A stretch of DNA of 64,000 nucleotides from Camarhynchus parvulus (Eukaryota > Chordata > Aves > Passeriformes > Thraupidae), in NCBI RefSeq assembly GCF_901933205.1, contig NC_044600.1, forward strand, positions 7,664,501-7,728,500, given 5' to 3'. Below, in pieces: positions 20,101 through 33,317 of the stretch. The stretch's first letter is position 1. Every line of letters begins with the position of its first letter. The position numbers were made by a program, and so were the translations under genes. The notes beneath the pieces are model-generated. The model worked only from the letters and a program-made list of their open reading frames with translations. It did not search any database and had not been told where the DNA came from.

Positions 20101-23100
20101 TTTTTTTCCCTAAACTATTGACTAATGGACTGAATTTTTTATAAATGCATCTGTTTTTGAAAACAATGCCATTTTTCTTAGGAAAGAAAATAATTAAGTG
20201 ACAAGGGAACAGCAAGTCTGTCCTTGTCAATGTGTTCCTCTGGCTCAGCTGGGGAAACAGGTGTGGAAAACATTTAAATTAAATGGTTCTCCAAACTCTG
20301 AGTCAAAATGTAAACTGTTAAGATTCTGATGGTTTTGTTTTCTCTGGAGTTTCACACATTTTTGCTCTACAGTCCAGTTGTGCACCATTCCAGGAACCAG
20401 TGGCCTGGTGCAAAGCTCATCAGCGCATTATTTTCCCTAGCAATAAAAGCTGTGATTGCATCACAACACCCCAAAGGTTTTGGATGATTTTCCATGGGTC
20501 CTGTGATCTTTGCTGCTCACATTTGGCTGCTCCCCCATGATGAAGCTGCACTTGGGGTCACCCCACCTTTCAGCCCATGTGTGGGCAAATGCTGCACGTG
20601 CCAAGTTGCCCTGTGCTGGACCAGCACCTTTGTAAGATCATTCCAGACCCTGGGAAAAGTCAAACTGGGGCTTTGCCAGAGCAAGGACGGACTTTTGTTT
20701 TGCTGCCATGAGCTTTGTCCTTCTGACATGAGCTGTTATAAACCCTGCCCTTTGTACCCAGGACACTTCAGAGCCATTCCAGGTTCCTTTACAGCGTTTG
20801 CTTGCATAGATTAGTGACTCCAGCTGTAACTCATAACCTCCACTGGATTTGGCTCCTATTAAGACAATTCTTAACTGCATTCCTGTGTCCAATAAAGATT
20901 CCATTGCATCTTCTCTAAAAACACAGAACTGATGGAAGGAAACACAGCAAACGTGGCTTATGGGTCCTCTTGTCTTACCTCTCCCTCTAAAGAAACTGAT
21001 GTCAAAAGGTTCATGTGGTGTGAATTAGGCAAGATTTACCAGAAACAGTGGAGTTTGGGCTTGGTTTTTTTGTTTGTTTGTTTAAATACTATGATTTACT
21101 ATCTTATTTATGGTTTCTAGGCAAGATTTTTTCAAATGGTAGTGGTACTATAAAATTTGGAGGAAGAGGGACAGTATTGGAAGAAAATGCAGGACCTCTC
21201 AGTAAGTGGATAGAGGATTTTTTTTTAAGCAAAGTTGAAATTTAACACAAAAAAAGGGTAAGGACTCCTTCATTGTTTTGTTTCATTGACAACACTTAAG
21301 ATTATAAAAAATATGAATCCAAGTGTTCTGAGTTGATTAAAGCCTCATGCTGGTGCTTGTGTAAAGAACTCTTTACAAATCCTCAAGTTTTGGTTTTGTT
21401 GTAAGATGCTGTAACTATTCCTTTGATTGACCTCGCCATGGTGAGGAACAGTTAAGGAGCTTTCAGTTCTTGGGATTTGCATTTGAGTTTCCTTAGGGTA
21501 GACTCATCCCCGATATGGGGAGGAGGTGACTCATCTGGAGAGAACTGCAGCCCTGAGAGTGCTGCTCCCTGGAGAGGAGGGACAGCTTTGGGCTGGGAGT
21601 CTGCAGGTGAATGAGACTTTCCACAGCAATTCCTTGCTCTTGCTGTGTTAAATTGTGCTGCTGGAGAATATCCAGTTGCGTGGAAAAATATTTCCTGACT
21701 CACTTCTAATTTCATAAGCCACAAGCCCATCCAGGATTGCTGTTTATCTTGTCTAGGAACTAAGATAGAGCTCTGCTGCATATTTAATTAGATGGGGGAA
21801 GGCAAAGAATTTTAAGATAAGATTATCTTCTGTTCCCCATCACAGCTCTCATGTAAGAAGTTTTCATGGCATGCAAACCAGAGCCTGATGGTAAGCCACT
21901 TGTTTTTGAGGATACTGAAAACAGTTTTGCAGAGTAATACTTTTTTATTTTTTTAAATACTCCTATGAATTCTTTTCTGTGTATGAGGAAAAAGATTAGT
22001 TATGTGTTTTTATGAAAATGAACAAGGAGGTGTAAAGAGATACGTGGGAACCTGGGGCTCTTGGAAGAATAAACACTTTCATTCCTATGGCTGTTGAAAG
22101 CAGCAGAAGAAGGACAAGTGAAGAGAACCTGAGTCTAAGTTTCTCATTGTTGCAATAATTCTAACAATAATCAGAATTAAGGCACTGGGAATAACAGTAT
22201 GAAGTCAGCCATAAGCCAGAGCAATGGAGTTTCACAAACACAATTGGGTTTATATTGTGGTCCCTCAGTTCCAGCTCTGCAAAGGTTTTTGAGTATGTTT
22301 AGGGGCTGGCTGCTAGGCCTTGCTGTGGAGGCTGCTGAAGTAGCAGAGTTTGAGCTGGCAGAAGGGGTGTGAAGAGGATGCAGGACCAGGATGGAGTCCT
22401 GTGAGGTTTTTTGTTTAGTTTAAATCTTCAGTGTTGGCAGCAGTGTGCAACAAGTGTGGCAGCCACCTATCACTCTCACACAGAAACCAGAAATGTCATG
22501 AGCTGCACCACCACAGCTGCAGACCATCCTCTGCTCTGTCTGAGCTAGTCTGGTCCTTTGTGACTCAAAACCCTTCAGATCTGTGCCCTCCCCTTGCAGT
22601 GAGGTCAGAGGAAGCCTGGGCAATGCCTGTAGAGCTGGTCAGTGCTTTCTGTATTGTCCAGGGCTTGCTCAGGAGTTGGGGTCCTGCTCCCCTCATGGCA
22701 GAAGGATGCTGAAGGCAGAGGAGATGGCGCTTTAGACCCAGTTTTGCTAATTCTGGAACTCTGAACAAGTTGTTACTCCTATTCAATCACCTCCCTACAT
22801 GTGATGTTAATGGTTATGAAATGCTGGCTGCCCTTTGGTAATGAGTCACTGATGGTGTGGGGAGTGACTGGATGAGCCTCCTGTGGATGTGCTGTAACCT
22901 GGCCAGAGGGGATGTGCGTGCACTGAGATAGGCACAACACACCTCTAATGAGATCAAAGTTCATCAGGCTGCTCACAAGTTCTACCTTGGTCCAAGAGCA
23001 TTCTGCATCTCTCTGCTGTTCCAAGTTGCTCTGGGCCAGAGGGAGATCCACAGTGTTGGAGGGAAAGCTGGAATTCCTAACACAGAGGTGTCTGTAGCTT

Positions 23101-25200
23101 TCATGCACTGCAGTAAAACTCAGCCTGTCATTAAACATTCATGGTGCCAGACAAACAAATAAAATTCAGGAACAAGTAACTGCCTTTGTGGTTTTGTGAG
23201 GACCTCTGTGTCTTTGCACTCCCAAATGCTGGCATAATAAATCCTGAAGTGCCTTTTTGCTCACAGCAGACATGATTAATACAGCTGTTAGCTGGTGTGT
23301 CTGCTAGAGGAAACAATTGGCAACCCCTAGGTGAGCAAGCAACAGAGGCCTGCAACCCCCACAATTTTCTCCCCTTTTGAGAAATTAAGACATAATATAA
23401 AAATGTTCTTTTTTTCCTCTTCAAATCCATCATCAGACATGACATAAAGAACAGTCACTTCTGCAATAGTATTTTGGAGAGTGCCTGTTAGAGTGAAGAT
23501 GCTCTAATGTTCTGTACAGCTGGAGCCCCTGTGGGGCCAGGCAGGTCCAAGTGTGACCCAAGCACCAAGGCAGCACATCTCTGCCCACAGCCCCTCCTGC
23601 CCTCCTGGCTTGGGGACCAAGGGATGCCCAGATGTATAATGCTTTTTTTTCACTCAGCAGCTCTTCCACAAGGTGAGAAGGGAGCTCGTGGGAATGCTCA
23701 GGCATGCTGGCCATAAACTTCAGGCTACAAATGCATCTTCCCTCATACCCTTTTTACCACAGGGAAATCCTGAGCAGGACACAAATATTCTCTCTGACTT
23801 TACCAGCTTTCCCTTCTGCTTTTTTCAACATAATCACATCCACTGATTTCTTCTTGTTTGCAGGTCTTGTTTGCAGCTGGAAGCTCAAAACACTATTTAT
23901 TTTCTGTATGGGTTCCTAATCTGGAAATGGATCTAATTTGCTTTACCAAATTACAAGTGAGTTAAGATGAACACATTGTGCTGTGTCCGGATACATCGTG
24001 GTACTTTCATGGAAGAGGAAAAACCACATTTGTCACTGCTGTGATTTTCTTCTTTCCTCAGTATCATTAACTCCATGTTCCCAAAAAATATTAAACATCT
24101 TTATAAATGATGGTGTTTTTTCTTGGGGCAGAAGTTGAGGAGCCAGAGCTGCATCTGTTTCACATCTTTCATCCTTTCAGCCCCTTAAGAATAGTCCTGC
24201 CCACACCTTCAGTACTCTTCCCTTGCAGTCCCTCCCCTTGCTCTTAGACACATTTTGATTATCTGCAATATTGCATTTGATGGTATTGCTAAGTGGTTCT
24301 GAAAATTTTCCTTTTGGCAACTGCTTCTTCACTTTTGAATGGATTTTTTTTCCTTACCTGTAAATCAGCTTTAGGGCCTTGTATGTCTAAGGAGAGTAAC
24401 TACCCCACAGCTCCAAATGAAACAAGTATTTTGCATTTCCATTTCCTGACCCATCAGGAAGAATTTTGTTCAAAATGCAGGAGAAATGTTGAAGTGATAA
24501 AACAGCATTGGTTGTGGTTCTTTCTCTGGTTAGAACAGTTGGTGTTATGGAAAACATTCAGCATTATCCAGAATTTGTGGAGGCCAAATGCTTTATAGGT
24601 ATCACTACATTTTAATGACAATTTTACTGACTGACAAATACTACCCCAGCTGAGGCTTTTGTTATAATTTCTTAGTTTACTGTTTTAAACCTGAAGCATA
24701 TCTGAAGTATAATTCTTTGCTAGGAAAGTTTGCAGTCTGCATGTGAGATGGACTTCCTATGAATTTATAGGTACAGACATCAACTTTATTTTCCTGCCAC
24801 CAAACCACATTTATTCTGAGATGTGGTAAATACTGCTCCTTTTCATAAAATCTGTTTAAAGCAACTGATTTGCAAGATTATTTTGTAGCTGAGAGCAATT
24901 AAGAACTCTAACAGCTTAACCAGCTGTGATAATTAGCACTCACTAAGCCTGTCTTTGGGGAAATACAGCACACTGTCTTATTTTAGTTCTTCCATAGTAA
25001 GGACTGAGAAAATAGTGTAAATAACCACTGTTCTCCTGAGCAGCTCCTTGGGATGGGGAGCCTGTGGCAGAGTCAGAGCTGGGTGTGAGCTGCCCCAGCA
25101 GTGATTTCTGCCCGCCCAGCTCCCAGGGTGTGTCATTTTGGTAATCACGGGTGATAAATTTAACTCGTCATTGTGATGTAAGCAAAGCCTGTTGTCAGTT
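14200..25200. other. intergenic, no gene seen
   Basis: I find no reading frame with recognisable homology and no spliced model on either strand. The open frames (up to 136 codons) look like chance. A (GTT)6 run lies at 17078-17095 and a 10-11 base A run near 15959. Nothing else is supportable. Confidence 0.6.
17078..17095 (+). repeat. (GTT)6 microsatellite
   Basis: Six GTT units preceded by a T run. Confidence 0.95.
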
Positions 25201-25320
25201 AGGGTGGAAGTGCATGCTACTCCCTTCTTTCAGGAAGGGTTATTTTTACTTTAATAAATCCTAGCAGCAGCCTCTAGGGCTCCTGCCCGGGCTGGTGGGG
25301 CAGTGGTGGCTCAGGGCAGG

Positions 25321-25453
25321 ATGCTGGGGAGGCTGCTGGGGCACAGCCCTGGGCTGTGGCAGCGGGTGGCTGGGCTGGTCCTGTGCCCCACCAGGGCTGC
25401 TGGCAGCAAAGCAAAGAACACCCAGGACACGGCTCTGCAGACAGCTCATCCAG
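25321..25453 (+). CDS. FAM162-like exon 1 (presequence)
   Basis: The ATG at 25321 has A at -3. The exon encodes 44 codons plus one base and ends at the good donor cag/gtgggt. Its phase matches exon 2 exactly, and the peptide begins MLGRLLGHSPGLWQRVAG, typical of a mitochondrial targeting sequence. It is the least conserved exon, so it was assigned by phase, splice site and composition rather than by homology. Confidence 0.75.
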
Positions 25454-28400
25454 GTGGGTGGAAAGCCTTTGGTCACTGTGTGGTGCTGCAGCACGGAGGG
25501 AAAGGGTATTTGCTGGAAAAGGTGAGAAAATGAGCCTCATTCTCAGCCATGGCTGAGTTGCTGCAGGGCTTTGTCAGCTGGGGCAGGGAGCACACCCAGA
25601 GCTCTGACCGGCACAGTGCACAGGGGTAAAGCTTTTTTTATTATATAGCTGGTCTGCTACGGCAGCAAATACCAACTGATGCTTCATGTCAGGAAATCTG
25701 TCAATTAAAACAAATAAATGTTCCTCCTCTTACCCAGCTGCCAGGTCTCCAGAGGAGGATCAGTGCATGTCCCTGAGTGTGCAGGGCTGGTGCAAGTGGA
25801 GGATTTACTCCCCTCTGCTTCCTGCTCTGCTCCCTGCCAGGTTACAGCCACAGCTGTGTGTGCTTGTGCCAGGCAGTGCCCTGGATTATGAGGCAGGGAG
25901 CAGGCATGGGCTGCTCCCAGATGAACAAGCTTCCTGGTATGGACAGGGTTTCTCTTCTTTGCACCACCACTTCCTTGGCTGTGCCTTTGCAGAGGCCTCA
26001 CCCTTGGAAAGCTGGGCTGCATGGGCCTGGCTGTGCTCCTGTGGGATGGCTGGGGGTCTCCAGCATGGGGCTTTGCCCTTGTCTTCCTTGGGATGGAGCA
26101 TCTGCTTTTAGCAAGTGTACTGCTTGCTGCAGATTTGATTCTGGCACCTGCTGATGTAGCTCTCCTGGTCTCACTGCACTTTGTGAGAGAAATAGGAGAA
26201 GCAGGAGACTAAATTTACCTGGGCCAAGATTTACAACTGGGATTTTTCAGCCACTTACAAGTCCTGGCATGCATGAGCAGCTCTGGGGCCAAGGCACTTA
26301 CTATAATTTCACCAGCTCAACACAGTCAGGAAGAAATTCTTTCCACACCCTGTTCTGTAGCAGCAGTGATTTCCTTTCAGCTGAATTCCAGCAACAGGCA
26401 GGGAGTGAGGATGCTGAGACTGGAGACATCTTCATGTCCATCTCTTCCTGCCCATTCTGGTCACAATTGGACATTTCCCAACCCAGGCCCCACATTTGCA
26501 GGCACGGGGCATTGTAGTGTGGGTGCACCTACCTGGGTGTAAGTACTGGGTGAGCAGTCTCAGCTGCCTTGCAGAGACCACTTGTACAGGTGTGCACTGC
26601 AAAAGCCAGGGCTTTGAGCCAGCCATTGCTTACTATGTTTTCCAGGTCTCTCTGCCACTGTCCTTGTTGTTGCCTATTATTGGGTTTGTGTCCATCAAGA
26701 GGAGCCAGAGTCCTTTTCTCACTGTGCTGTGGGTGACAGCATGCAAATAGCATCACCGTGGTAGCCTGATGGGGTGTAATGTATCATCATTAGAGTGCAG
26801 TAATGTGGTACCCAGCTTGCATGAGAACAACTGCCAGTCTCCCACCAGGCTGCATTTTAGCAGATATCATCTCTCCATCAGTGATTTCAGGAGAAGCTGT
26901 GGAGGAGTTAGCTACTGGTGCTGCTGGCAGTTTGCTTAACTCACTAGTTGGGCCATTTAAAACAAGATGCTCGCAGGGTGAGATGTTGCTGTGGGCTCGG
27001 GGACTTCAGCCCCACATCGTTTGCCCTCTTAATCGGGAAGTTTAGAAGAGATTTTTCAGTTTAAAATCTACCAAAATGAAAGGGAAGAAAGTAAAATTAA
27101 ATAAGCTGCAAATGTAACAAAGGACCTCACACCACCTGCTGAGTCTTTTTGATGTTAAAAAGCACGTTTAGTTCCACAGAATAGAAAAGTGTAATTTTAA
27201 ACTTTCAATCCTTTTCCCTTTGCACCAACAGCTCTTTTCCCTTCTTGAAGCTTAGCTCATTGCTTTGTACAAAATCTCTTACAGGTAAAGAACCTTTCAG
27301 GAATGAAAGAAGGCCTACAAATTTTGATAAAAAGGTGCTAGTATGGTCAGGACGCTTTAAAAAGGAGGAGGACATTCCCAGGCACATTTCGTAAGTGGAC
27401 CTGTCACAATGATTCTTTTGGCTGTGAACACACAGATTGAGACCCCAGTCTGCATTATCCAGAGCTGTGCTCTTGTGGGGGTTAGTGCCTCCCCCATGCT
27501 GGTGTCCAAAAATAGCTGTAAATAATTGTAACTTTTGTAACTTTTTGTCATTCCCTGTGAGGTAAACTGGATTTGCTTATTTTCGTTATCACAAATTTCA
27601 GACTAAGCTGAAGTATCTTTTGCAAGACAAGTGGCTTTGAAACGCAGAAGCTGCCATGATAAGATATCATTCAATCTGGGTTTTTACATGCTTTTCTAGG
27701 TTTTATTGATTAGTGATTAATAATGCTGCATAAATTTTAATTAGAAGCTGGGGCTACATACAGCTTTGGTGACAATGAGTTCCTCCTGTATGGGCTGTGG
27801 TTCCACCTCCTTGCTGAGATATTTTGTTAAAGGGTTGCACTCAGTTTTGGAGTCCTAATGCTTCTGACTTGTGACATCCTGGATTCACCTCCAGCTGTCC
27901 TTCCCCTTGCAGGTGTGAGTAAATCCATGGCTGGATTTCATTTCAGGGATGGCTCATTGCCATGCTGCAGTTTCTTGCAAACATGGATTGTTGGTTATAT
28001 GCCAGGAGTTACTCATGGAAGGTGGTGGAGACTTTCCAGCGATGGATGGGGCTGTTCAGCTGCTTGGGAAGAAAACTCCTGGATGGTGCAGCTGTGTGCT
28101 CTGACCCAGTCAGCCTCCCACCACAGCCTCATGGGGCTGGTGCCAACTGCCTGGCAGAGGCTGTGCTGTGGTGGGCTTTTAATTCCCTGAGGGTGGCATT
28201 GCCTGGCTCTGGTGCCATGGCCCCAGTGCCTCCTGGTGCTGCACAGCACCCCATGGCCTGCCCTGCAGCACCCAAAGATCAGCCCTTTGTTATTATAGTG
28301 GAAAGACTTTCCCACCCCTGTCATTTTACAGGCATTCACTCTCTCACACAATAAAAGAATACAGGAGAGCAAGAGTTTTTAATCCTGTTATTACTGATGG

Positions 28401-29463
28401 CTTTTGACCTAAATCTTTTCCCCACAGGCTAATTTTTACAGTCCTCCTTTAAGCAGCTGCAGAAAGAGAAGGCTGAACCCCATTATACATTGACAGGAAG
28501 TAGCTGCAAGTCTTGAGCATTCATTACCCATCTCCCCATGATCCCATTTCCCACAGGCTGCTGCAGAATGGAAAATCTGCTCTGTCCTCCACAGGTCTGA
28601 GGTGCTTGACAGTGCCAGGAACATTGCCAGGATAAAGGTTTGCTACATCATGATTGCACTGACTGTGCTGGGCTGTGTGACCATGATCATCTCAGGCAAA
28701 GAAGTGAGTATTGCTTCTGGGGGAACTGGTTCACTTAATGCGTGGTCTATGTATGTTCTTTGGAAATAAGCACCTGGGTGACAGATAGGTTTGAGAATAC
28801 ATACACATGAGCAATGTATGCACAGGGTGTGTATCACTCCTTCTCCAGAGGAGACACTGGCATTAGAAAGCACAACCTGCTGATTAATGTGTTGCTCCTG
28901 ACCCACACTGCCATAAACTGTGCAGTGCAATGCTCTATATGACAGTGTCTCAACAGGAGGCTGGGCCAAAGGTGATGGAATAGCTCAGACAGTGTCAGTG
29001 GAACCTGGTTCTGCCTGACACCTGTCAGCCATGAGGCTCCTGTGGTCCTGCCTGCCTGGCCTGGATGCCACCATGGTCACCAAGAGCTGTGACTCTTCTC
29101 CCTGTCCCACCCCACTGCTGGGTCTCCAGTTTGACTTGCAAGTCCCAGGGCACCTGTAAACAATTTACAGCGTAATTCTCCTGCTAATCAGAGCTGCAAA
29201 TGCTGAAAAAGTGGTATAACAAGGAAACAGATTAACTTCTATCACTGCAAAATATCAAAAAGGAGAGCGAGGTGTCAAAGGAAGGGGTGCAGATGTGGGG
29301 AAATTTTGTGGTGGCAATTGTGTGCAGGCAATGATTTCCACCAAATTGTTTCCAGGCTGCCAAGAAGGATCAGACGCTGCTGAGGGTGAATGCAGAAAAG
29401 AAGGCCAAATGGAGGGCTGAAGTGGAGAAAGGTCAGGAGGCAGCTGTCGGGAAGTCACAATGA
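25321..29463 (+). CDS. FAM162-family mitochondrial membrane protein (complete, 4 exons)
   Basis: I join 25321-25453, 27285-27390, 28595-28703 and 29356-29463. All three junctions are GT-AG, the phases agree, and the product is 151 residues, close to the roughly 155-160 of FAM162A and FAM162B. Residues 1-40 are rich in Arg, Leu and Ala with no acidic residue, as in a mitochondrial presequence. Residues 53-77 hold the family signature (RRPTNFDKKVLVWSGRFKKE, then EDIP). Residues 83-95 match the LDSARN helix. Residues 96-113 form one TM segment (CYIMIALTVLGCVTMIIS). A charged tail with NAEKKAKW follows. FAM162A (HGTD-P) is a hypoxia-responsive, pro-apoptotic mitochondrial protein; a similar location is likely here but function is inferred. 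The tail lacks the RHE(S/T)LTS motif of both human paralogues. Assignment to A or B is unclear, so no symbol is given. Confidence 0.88.
27285..27390 (+). CDS. FAM162-like exon 2 (family signature)
   Basis: The acceptor is aatctcttacag and the donor is gtaagt. It encodes KEPFRNERRPTNFDKK and VLVWSGRFKKEEDIPRHI, the most conserved block of the FAM162 family. An alternative acceptor at 27300 would shorten the exon by 16 bases and break the phase with exon 1. Confidence 0.9.
28595..28703 (+). CDS. FAM162-like exon 3 (transmembrane segment)
   Basis: The acceptor is tgtcctccacag and the donor is gtgagt. It encodes SEVLDSARNIARIK and the membrane segment with CYIMIALTVLGCV, which resembles both FAM162A (MIALTVVGC) and FAM162B (ACYIMIGLT). 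Confidence 0.92.
29356..29463 (+). CDS. FAM162-like exon 4 (C-terminus)
   Basis: The acceptor is aattgtttccag. It encodes AAKKDQTLLRVNAEKKAKW, then a short charged tail ending GKSQ and a TGA stop. The KKAKWR(E/A)E-type motif is shared with FAM162B. Confidence 0.9.
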   Translation, partial: AAKKDQTLLRVNAEKKAKWRAEVEKGQEAAVGKSQ

Positions 29464-29940
29464 TCTGGAACAGATTTATTTTAACATAAGGATATAAGTG
29501 ATTTGCACATGTGGCATATGGACCTGTCTTCGTTTAACTCTTAAGAGTTTTTTCACTGAAACTCTCAGAGCAAAGACTTCACTGCTTAAAAACTGCTCCC
29601 TGCAAACTGGGAACCTCCTATGGAAACGAACTGCTTTTTGTGGCTTCTGGTCTTTGGCACCAGGCCCAGCTCATATACAAAGATCTCTTTTAAACTGCAA
29701 ACTGTGGAAAGGACAAATTCAGGGCTGCCCAGCTCAGGATCAGCTTTTCATGGTGCTGCTGGTGCTCAGGTCTCCTCCAATCCAATCATTGCTCCCAATG
29801 ATTGTCATGAAAGTTGTCTAGCACTTGCTTAGCTGTGATTTTAGTCCAGAGTAATTGTTAATACATGGTTTGCTAAAACTGAATTCTTTTTAATCATCAT
29901 AGTTCATTAACTCATAATAAAACAGCTGTCCAATTACATC
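29464..29940 (+). other. FAM162-like 3' UTR (inferred)
   Basis: The stretch runs from the stop codon to just past the first AATAAA. Its only open frames are short and unrecognised. Confidence 0.55.
29916..29921 (+). terminator. AATAAA poly(A) signal, FAM162-like gene
   Basis: First canonical hexamer after the stop, about 450 bases downstream, giving a transcript of ordinary length for this family. Confidence 0.6.
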
Positions 29941-30746
29941 TAAAACAAACACATCTCTTCACAGCTTCATTTAGAGTGTCACCAAAATCTCTGGGATGAT
30001 GCTTAACAGATGGGAGAAGTCCTAATGAGATATTGAAAATTACATTTTCACAAAGTGACTTAACTTCAAGACAGGCCCCAGTTCATGCCTGTGGGTGCTG
30101 ATGCTCTGATCCCCCAAGTGTCACATGTAACCCCTCAAGACCTGCAATGCTGGCTGGTGGAGCTGGATGTGCTGCACGGAGTCCCAAGGGACATGGTGAG
30201 GCAAAACCCAGCCAGTCTGACCCCAGCTGCTGGAGGAGGTGCTGCAGCCATGCTCAGCCCTGGGGCAATGTCCTGAGCACCACACTGGGGTTGGCCTTTC
30301 CAAGGTTTTTTACTTGGAGCGGTCACACTTGTGCTCCAGGGGAGTTTGGAAGCTCCTGCTCGGGTCTCTGTGGTTTATTGTGTCAAAAATCACGTCCATT
30401 TCTTGCTGAAGTGTCACTGCACAAACAAGCTGCTGGCAAAGTTGGGCTGAGGCATTGGCTGGTGGGCAGCAGTTGTTGGGCTCTGGGACTCCATCTTTTG
30501 TGCCTGTGGCTTCTGGGCAGTTTTTTCCCTCTGGTGCTCCTTAGGAGCACTTCTCTCCATGCTGCACACCTGTTTAGGGTGAGGGGGATGTTACCTCTGT
30601 CACATCTCCAGGCTTGCACTCCTTGTTTCTGACTCAGAGCCCCATGCAGTACAGTTCACCAAAACTGATGTCTGGTCCCTGTAGTATTCCTCACAAAGCA
30701 CATCTCAGGGAAGTGGAATAATGGTCTAGGACAAGTAGAGAGTGAA

Positions 30747-30778
30747 CAAAAGTGCCTTCTGCTGAGAAGGCACTTTTG
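30747..30778. repeat. perfect 14-bp stem with 4-base loop
   Basis: CAAAAGTGCCTTCT (30747-30760) and AGAAGGCACTTTTG (30765-30778) are exact reverse complements around a GCTG loop. Pairing stops abruptly on both sides, so it is too short for a typical microRNA precursor. Confidence 0.9.
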
Positions 30779-33317
30779 CTTCACAGGTAATACGGCCTCT
30801 TTCATTTTATATGACCTGGTTTTCTTGGTTAGTGCAATAAACTGCAAGAAGTACCTCAAAGTTAGTGCTCATTTGGGAATAAACTAAAAGAGCTTGCTCA
30901 GTCTCTTAGATTTTTTTTTTAATTCATAAATTACTTTAATGTGCCCCTTTTCAGAAGGTGCATGTCACAATTAAAGGAACCATTTTGATGGTTGTAAACA
31001 AATTCACATCCATGTTCTGAGCTTTCCTGACTTAAGCAGGAAAGGAGATGACCATAGCAATATCTAAAGAACAAGGAAATTAATTGTGACTTGTTCCAGT
31101 CTCTGCTCTGCACTTCCCTCTGCCTAGGAAAGAAACCTGCTTCAGTTGTGAGCTATTATCAGATCCTCTTAAACAGCCATGGTCTCTGTCTACAGTGCAT
31201 AAAGCTGCCACATTACAACATAGTCATTGAGAAAAAATCAATTCTTCCTCCCTGAGCCCATGGTAAAGCATTTGAGTGACCAGGTGACCCAGGTGCTTTT
31301 GGGCTCTTATAAAGAACCATGACTATTATATAGGGAAAGATCCTTTACCAGTGCCTACATGATTATTCATTTTAATATCATATTACTCTCCCAAAAAACC
31401 AATTGGACTGACCTCTGGCTTGCACTTGGTTGGGGGTGGGTGGCTGCTGGTGTAGCATAGCCTCAGCTGGAGTCTCCCCTGTGTGAACTGGACATGCCTC
31501 TCCAACACTGGGACTTATCACTGCTTGTTAAAATCTGTTTCCATCTGTGTCTGCAAAGTCCTTTGACTCTCCTCTTGAAAAGCCTCTAATTAACACAGAG
31601 TCCTGAATGTATAATTGGCTGATCCTCAGCACCTTATAGTTGTGAGTTTCTTTATTTCCCCTCCCGTCTGAATTGCTTCAGTGTCACATCTGATCCTCCA
31701 GGCATTTAAAAAGGGGATGGGAGGTGTTATTGGCTAGGAGCTATTCTTCCCTTCTTAATAAGGTTGTTTTGTCAGCCTGGCCCTGAGGAGAGGGGCTGGC
31801 TCCTTTCTGAGGCAGGGGACAGAGCTGAGAATGTGCTGGTTTGCTGTGGTGCTCAGAGAGATCAAGGGTGAGTCCTTTCAACCCTCACCTCCTCGTTTAC
31901 TACTCTGTGCTGGGGGGAAAGAGTTCTTCTTCCCTTGCAGGATATTTTTTTTTTCTGTTTAATGAATTCTTGTATGGCAGCGGTTAACAATGTACTGGTG
32001 GTTGGTGCCACAGAGATTTGCATTACAGTAACAATTATTGGGGAAGCTCTGCTGTCTTGCTGGGGTTATCTAATTCTGCTTCCATTAAAACCAGTGCTGC
32101 AGTTCCTCCTGGCTGTGGATTAAGGTTATCATCAGTGACTTTTTGAAGTTTCAGTGATTTCCAGAGACTTAGCTTCCCCAGGGAGTCAGGCTGCTGCAGG
32201 GCAGAGCTGGGTGCCCTGAGCTTTTTTCCTCCAGTGTGGTGAGATAAAGCTTTTATGGGAGGCTCTGCATCATGAGCCTCCCAGTATACCAAAGGACAAA
32301 AGTCTCAGCCAGGAGATCTCAGTCCCTTCATTTGACCTCTTGTTTTGACCTTCTTGGGGTCAAAAATAAATCAAGTATCTAGTGACACTGGTATGTTCCT
32401 GCGCTTGAGAAGGATTTTTTCCATTTTCTTCTTGTGATTCAGAAAGACCTAATTTTAAGGACTGTTCTCCCAGTGCTTAGTCTCCCACCAAGCTCAGAAA
32501 CTGCTGCTTGTTTTAAGTCTAAATGCACACAGCTTCAGCTTCCAGGCATTGAACAATGTCTTCAACATGGAAACTTTGAACCCAACTCTTCCCTGTGTGT
32601 CACCAGTCACCCCTCAGCTGTTGTTTGCAGGCTGCTGTGTTTAAAGCACCTGGCGTTTCTAACCATTGCCTGGTGGGTATCATTGGTTTACTGGCCAGTT
32701 AGGTGATTGACTGTAGTGAATTTATTCCTGAATCAAGTGATTTACTACATTAGTAGCCCTCTCATAAACAATCAAAATAGATTGTTTTTGTTGGTTTTAG
32801 CATAGCACCAATAATCTAGTACTCTTTGCAGAAAGAAGGGATGTAAAATCTTCACAGATTTTACTGACTGCCCTGGAAAATTAAAAAAGCACAATGGCTA
32901 TGCATCAGAAACTGGTTCTCCTCTGTCTGTGGCCAAGGCATCAGCAGGTGCACGAGCAACATGGCCAGGCATGCCTGCAAATCTGCTTTTATTTCTGGAA
33001 CTTTGAACTGCCAATGATCAGTTCAAAACAGCTTCAAGGCTAAAGGTCTCCTCTGGGTGAGATGCAGTGATGGTTTGGATCTGTAAAGGGAGCTGCTCCT
33101 TCTTACCACAAAGATCTTTCCAGCTTGGAGCAGCCTCCTTGATGCTCAGCATCATTGCAGCAAGTTAATTGATGTCTGCTGCCGGCACTGGCACTGGGAT
33201 CCTCATGGCCACCATGATTTCAGAGCTGGCTTAAACACAACTGTCCTGCTTGGATTTGGCATGGAGTCATTCTAGCCTAGCAGGAAAGCAAGGCCAGTGT
33301 TCAATAATTGGAATTAA

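Noticed and set aside
25261..25540. Minus-strand frames rich in Pro and Gln over FAM162-like exon 1
   Set aside because: They are antisense shadows of the GC-rich first exon.
30747..30778. MicroRNA precursor
   Set aside because: The stem is only 14 bp and pairing does not extend into the flanks.
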